DNA from: Pseudomonadota bacterium | Lineage (GTDB): Bacteria; Pseudomonadota; Alphaproteobacteria; Sphingomonadales; Sphingomonadaceae | Assembly: GCA_023424095.1 (NCBI GenBank) | Contig: JAFAEG010000035.1 | Span: 1-24,493, forward strand | Length of the DNA stretch: 24,493 nucleotides | Direction: 5' to 3' | Part shown: positions 21,614 to 24,493 of the stretch, piece after piece | How positions within the stretch are numbered: position 1 is the first letter of the stretch | How the letters are laid out: every line of letters starts with the position of its first letter | Made by a program: the position numbers and the translations under genes | Notes under the pieces: generated by a model | What the model was told of the DNA's origin: nothing | Seen by the model: the letters and a program-made list of their open reading frames with translations, nothing else | The model's database searches: none

Positions 21614-21967
21614 GTGAAGCGCGTGCTGACCCTTTTCATGATGGCGACCCTGATGCTGGTGAACGGCACGGCGCTCGCCGCGGCATTGTGCGTCCATCCG
21701 GATGCCGCCGCGCACGCTTCCGCCTTGCTGGACGATGATGCCGGCGAAGCGGCGGTGGCGCATATGGAGGACGCCGCCGGCTCAACCGCGGCCAAGCGCG
21801 GGACCTTGGCCGATGCCGGGTCGCTGATGCTGCCAGCTTTCGTGCTGCCGCCGCTGTCGGACGAATTGCGGGCACCGGTGCGTGAAGCCGTGCCCGCCAC
21901 CCGCCCCGACGATCCGGCGGCCGCAAGCAGGAATGTCGCGCCGCCGCTGAAGCCGCCGGCAGCCTGA
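21614..21967 (+). CDS. Small exported protein preceding the ZnuD-like receptor gene
   Basis: A 117-residue protein if started at the GTG at 21614; ATG at 21638 is the alternative. The N-terminus VKRVLTLFMMATLMLVNGTALAA is a clear signal peptide with cleavage after ALAA. The mature part begins LCVHPDAAAHASALLDDD, with one Cys and several His and Asp that could bind metal, then is Ala/Pro-rich and low in complexity. No named family recognised; it has some feel of the small Cys/His exported proteins (DUF2946-like) found by metal-transport genes, which I cannot confirm. No Shine-Dalgarno precedes the GTG; if transcription starts near 21613, the mRNA would be leaderless. A hairpin (21974-21994) separates it from the receptor gene. 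Confidence 0.65.
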   Translation: MKRVLTLFMMATLMLVNGTALAAALCVHPDAAAHASALLDDDAGEAAVAHMEDAAGSTAAKRGTLADAGSLMLPAFVLPPLSDELRAPVREAVPATRPDDPAAASRNVAPPLKPPAA

Positions 21968-21973
21968 CGGCCC

Positions 21974-21994
21974 GCTCCCGCACCTCGCGGGAGC
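21974..21994 (+). terminator. Intercistronic hairpin between the small protein and ZnuD-like genes
   Basis: Perfect 8-bp arms GCTCCCGC (21974-21981) and GCGGGAGC (21987-21994) with a 5-base loop, 6 bases after the stop. No T-run follows. It could attenuate readthrough or stabilise the upstream message. A second stem, GCGCGCC/GGCGCGC at 22071-22077 and 22086-22092, lies 20 bp before the receptor start. Confidence 0.5.
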
Positions 21995-22111
21995 CTTATC
22001 CGCGCCAGCTTCGGGGCCGCATGCCGGCCTGCACCCACCTGGCGCGGTCGCCCTTCGTCCTGCTGCATGCGCGCGCCCCGCCGGCGGCGCGCCAATCCTT
22101 CGGAACCTCCC

Positions 22112-24292
22112 ATGCCTGTTCGTATCGCGTTTCTGCTTTCCGCCGCCTTTGTCTCCAGCGCGGCCGCTGCCGCGACCCAGCCCGCCGACCCCGGGGCGCC
22201 GACGCCCCCGGCGCGGGCGCCGGAGCCGCAGGATCATGTCCATGAGCAGGAAAGTGCGGAGATCGTCGTCACCGCGCCGTTCGTTCGCCAACTCGACCTG
22301 CTGGGCGGCACCGCGACCCTGTCCGGCACGGCGCTCGCCCGCAATTTGCAGCCGCAGCTCGGCGACACGCTGGCGCGCTTGCCCGGTGTCTCGGCGACCT
22401 CCTTCAGCCCTGGCGCCTCGCGGCCGATCCTGCGCGGTTTCGGCGGCGAGCGGGTGCGCGTGCTGGTCGACGGGATCGGCTCGATCGACGTCTCCAACAC
22501 CTCGGCCGATCATGCGGTGGCGATCGATCCGATCACCGCCGACCGGATCGAGGTGCTGCACGGCCCGGCCGTGCTCCTGTTCGGCGGGCAGGCGATCGGC
22601 GGCGCCGTCAACGTGTTCGACCGGCGGATTCCGCGCCGCGTGCCGGACGACGGGGAAATCCATATCGACGGCATCGCCGCTTATGGCTCGGCGGCCGACG
22701 AGGTGAGCCTTGGCGGCGGCGTCGACCTGTCGCTCGGTGGCGGGCTGGTCCTGCATCTCGACGGCAGTTGGCGCGACACGAACGATCTGCGCACCGGTGG
22801 GTTCATCCTGTCGCGGCCCCTGCGCGCCGAGACCCTCGCCAGTGCCGCCGAGGAGGAAGCGGAAGGCCATGCCGAGGAAGCCGCCGAATTGCGCGAACTG
22901 GCCGGCCAGCGGGGCCTCCTGCCGAACAGCGCCACGCGGCAGAGCAGCGGCGGCGTCGGCCTGGCGCTGATCCGCGACTGGGGCAGTGTCGGCGCGTCGC
23001 TGAGCGTCTACGACAGCCGCTATGGCGTGCCGATGCGGCCGGGCGCGGGCCATCATCACGAAGAGGAAGATCACGACCACGATCATGATCACGATCATGA
23101 CGCGCACGAACATGGCGACGTCCCGGTCTCGATCGCGATGGAGCAGGTGCGCGGCGATTTCCGCGCCGAGGTGAAGCTGGGCGGCGGCTTCCTTGAGCAA
23201 TTGCGCGTCCGCTTCGCCGCGGCCGATTACAGCCATATCGAATATGAAGGCGACGAGGTCGGCACCCTGTTCGAAACCACCGGCATGGAAGGCCGGTTCG
23301 AGCTGGTGCAGGCCGACCGCAATGGCTGGCGCGGCGCGTTCGGCGGGCAATTCTTCCGCCGCGACTTCGACGCGACCGGGGCCGAGGCGTTCCTGGGCGC
23401 CAACACCACCTCGCAAATCGGCCTGTTCGCGCTGCAGGAGGTCGAGCTGGGCGGCAATGTCCAGATCGAGCTTGCCGGTCGCTATGAGAAAACGGACGTC
23501 AATTCGCAATTGCTGAGCATCGACCGCTCGTTCGATGCGATCTCGGTCGCGGCCGGCGCCTCGATCGAGCTGGCGCCGTTCGTCCGGGCTGGCGTGAACC
23601 TGTCCCGCTCCGAGCGCGCGCCCTCGGCGGAGGAGCTCTATTCCGACGGGCCGCACATCGCGACGCAGGCGTTCGAAATCGGCGATCCGTCCTTCGGCAC
23701 CGAGCGCAGCATCGGCGGCGAAGCGTTCGTGCGCGTCGGCCGTCCCAATCTCACGCTCAGCGCGACCATGTTCTACAATCGCTTCGACAATTTCATCTAT
23801 GCGAACGCAACCGGGGCGGAGGAGGATGGCCTGCCCGTCTTTCAATATGCGCAGGACGATGCCGAGCATTGGGGCTTCGAACTGGGCGCCGAGGCGGAGG
23901 TCGCGCAGGTCGGCGACGTCCGCTTCGGGCTCGAGGGTGCCGCCGATTATGTCGAGGTGACGATCGACCAGGCCGGCGCCGCGCCGCGCATTCCGCCGCT
24001 CCGTATGCGGGCCGGCGTGCAGGCGCGGACCGACACGCTGGAAGGGCGGGTCGAGGCCGAGCATGTCTTCGCCCAGGACCGCGTCGCCGACTTCGAGACG
24101 GCGACCGACAGCTTCACCATGGTCAATGCGGCGATCACCTGGCGGCCGCTTGGGCGGGACAATCCGACCAGCCTGACCTTGAGCGCGAACAATCTGTTCG
24201 ACGTCGAGGCGCGGCGGCATGCCAGCTTCACCAAGGATTTCGTGCCGCTGGCCGGGCGCGACATCCGCGCGACGCTGAGGGTGAGCTTCTAG
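22112..24292 (+). CDS. ZnuD-like TonB-dependent receptor, probable zinc uptake
   Basis: A 726-residue outer-membrane receptor. Signal peptide to about residue 21, TonB box AEIVVTAP at 49-56, plug domain with LPGVSATSF, PILRGFGGERVRVLVDGIG and IEVLHGPAVLLFGGQAIGG, then the barrel ending in LRVSF. At 314-334 an extracellular-type loop is very rich in His, Asp and Glu: HHH, EEED, four HD pairs, then HDAHEH. The barrel segment SAEELYSDGPHIATQAFEIGD followed by ERS matches the ZnuD family of Neisseria from memory (PSTQELYAHGKHVATNTFEVG). ZnuD imports zinc, in some members also haem. The N-terminal DHVHE before the TonB box may also bind metal. The ATG at 22112 begins a good signal peptide; the upstream in-frame codons are Arg-rich and were rejected. 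Confidence 0.9.
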   Translation: MPVRIAFLLSAAFVSSAAAAATQPADPGAPTPPARAPEPQDHVHEQESAEIVVTAPFVRQLDLLGGTATLSGTALARNLQPQLGDTLARLPGVSATSFSPGASRPILRGFGGERVRVLVDGIGSIDVSNTSADHAVAIDPITADRIEVLHGPAVLLFGGQAIGGAVNVFDRRIPRRVPDDGEIHIDGIAAYGSAADEVSLGGGVDLSLGGGLVLHLDGSWRDTNDLRTGGFILSRPLRAETLASAAEEEAEGHAEEAAELRELAGQRGLLPNSATRQSSGGVGLALIRDWGSVGASLSVYDSRYGVPMRPGAGHHHEEEDHDHDHDHDHDAHEHGDVPVSIAMEQVRGDFRAEVKLGGGFLEQLRVRFAAADYSHIEYEGDEVGTLFETTGMEGRFELVQADRNGWRGAFGGQFFRRDFDATGAEAFLGANTTSQIGLFALQEVELGGNVQIELAGRYEKTDVNSQLLSIDRSFDAISVAAGASIELAPFVRAGVNLSRSERAPSAEELYSDGPHIATQAFEIGDPSFGTERSIGGEAFVRVGRPNLTLSATMFYNRFDNFIYANATGAEEDGLPVFQYAQDDAEHWGFELGAEAEVAQVGDVRFGLEGAADYVEVTIDQAGAAPRIPPLRMRAGVQARTDTLEGRVEAEHVFAQDRVADFETATDSFTMVNAAITWRPLGRDNPTSLTLSANNLFDVEARRHASFTKDFVPLAGRDIRATLRVSF

Positions 24293-24312
24293 GAGCGCCG
24301 CCGCGATACAAA

Positions 24313-24331
24313 GCGGGACAAGATTTCCCGC
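24313..24331 (+). terminator. Weak hairpin after the ZnuD-like gene
   Basis: GCGGGA at 24313-24318 and TCCCGC at 24326-24331 pair around 7 bases, 20 bp after the stop. The stem is short and is followed by CCTTCG rather than a T-run, so termination here is uncertain. Confidence 0.35.
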
Positions 24332-24373
24332 CCTTCGACAAGAGAGTGTGACACAAGGAGCGCAGGGATCGGC

Positions 24374-24430
24374 ATGGCCGCATCCCCGCGGTCTGTTTCC
24401 ACCTCGAGAAGGAAGAGTATCAGCCGATGA
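24374..24430 (+). CDS. Possible 18-codon leader ORF
   Basis: An ATG at 24374 opens MAASPRSVSTSRRKSISR and stops at TGA 24428-24430, which overlaps the ATG of the next gene (ATGA). AGGGA lies 5 bases before the ATG. The peptide is rich in Ser and Arg. The coupling geometry is that of a leader peptide, but the next gene has its own purine-rich site (GAAGGAAGAG), so chance is a real alternative. Confidence 0.3.
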   Translation: MAASPRSVSTSRRKSISR

Positions 24431-24493
24431 AAGCCATCAAGACTTTGCTGTTCGCCGGTGCGGCCGTCGCCGCGGCCGGCGTCGCCATCGCCC
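24427..24493 (+). CDS. Exported protein, truncated by the window end
   Basis: Only the first 22 codons are visible. They encode MKAIKTLLFAGAAVAAAGVAIA, a textbook signal peptide with two Lys, a hydrophobic core and small residues at the end. GAAGGAAGAG lies about 8 bases before the ATG. The mature protein lies outside the window, so family and function are unknown. It is separated from the ZnuD-like gene by 134 bp holding a weak hairpin and a possible leader ORF, so it probably has its own promoter. Confidence 0.7.
   Translation, partial: MKAIKTLLFAGAAVAAAGVAIA

Noticed and set aside
22021..22245. 74-codon plus-strand ORF before the ZnuD-like gene
   Set aside because: It overlaps the signal peptide of the receptor in another frame, lacks a Shine-Dalgarno, and is Arg/Ala-rich as expected for a shadow.
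21782..24220. 812-codon minus-strand open frame opposite the ZnuD-like gene
   Set aside because: It crosses two plus-strand genes and the intergenic hairpins, and has no signal peptide or known domain.

Overview
The window is a gene-dense, GC-rich chromosomal stretch that looks like an alphaproteobacterium of the order Sphingomonadales. The reasons are the gene set and order (shikimate kinase, small membrane protein, secreted hypothetical, XerD, AccA), two large TonB-dependent receptors, a glycine-zipper protein and weak Shine-Dalgarno use. This assignment is by family recognition only; no search was run. I see no rRNA, tRNA, CRISPR array, insertion sequence or prophage.

Left part (1-6909): three consecutive hairpins lead into a NifU/IscU-type Fe-S scaffold gene that starts with TTG. 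It converges on, and overlaps by 61 bp, a minus-strand KefB/KefC-type antiporter, which follows shikimate kinase on the same strand. Divergent from aroK is a tightly coupled plus-strand series: a 61-aa single-span membrane protein, a 600-aa exported protein of unknown function, xerD with a 33-bp repeat at its 3' end, and accA.

Centre (6910-13322): a minus-strand EF-hand/glycine-zipper exported protein is divergent from a three-gene operon of TelA and two mutually paralogous two-span membrane proteins that resemble XpaC. The shared 216-bp intergenic region holds a dyad overlapping a promoter, an array of TTCAG/CTGAA half-sites and a long inverted repeat in the leader of the glycine-zipper gene. 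Next come a minus-strand TetR regulator and acyl-CoA dehydrogenase pair and a divergent alpha/beta hydrolase.

Right part (13323-24493): a TonB-dependent receptor of unknown substrate and a bile-acid:sodium-symporter-family carrier face a minus-strand run of a class A beta-lactamase-like gene, paaG, paaZ and a lipoprotein glutaminyl cyclase. PaaG and PaaZ are consecutive ring-isomerising and ring-opening enzymes of aerobic phenylacetyl-CoA degradation; the rest of the paa set is not in the window. Divergent from the beta-lactamase gene is a probable zinc-uptake unit: a small exported protein and a ZnuD-like receptor with a His/Asp-rich loop, preceded by a near-consensus Zur box. The window ends inside a new exported protein gene that follows a possible 18-codon leader ORF.

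The strongest leads are the TelA/double XpaC-like operon with its dyad, the Zur box and ZnuD pair, the repeat-extended XerD tail and the Fe-S scaffold gene whose ribosome-binding site sits in a hairpin. None is proven novel from sequence alone.
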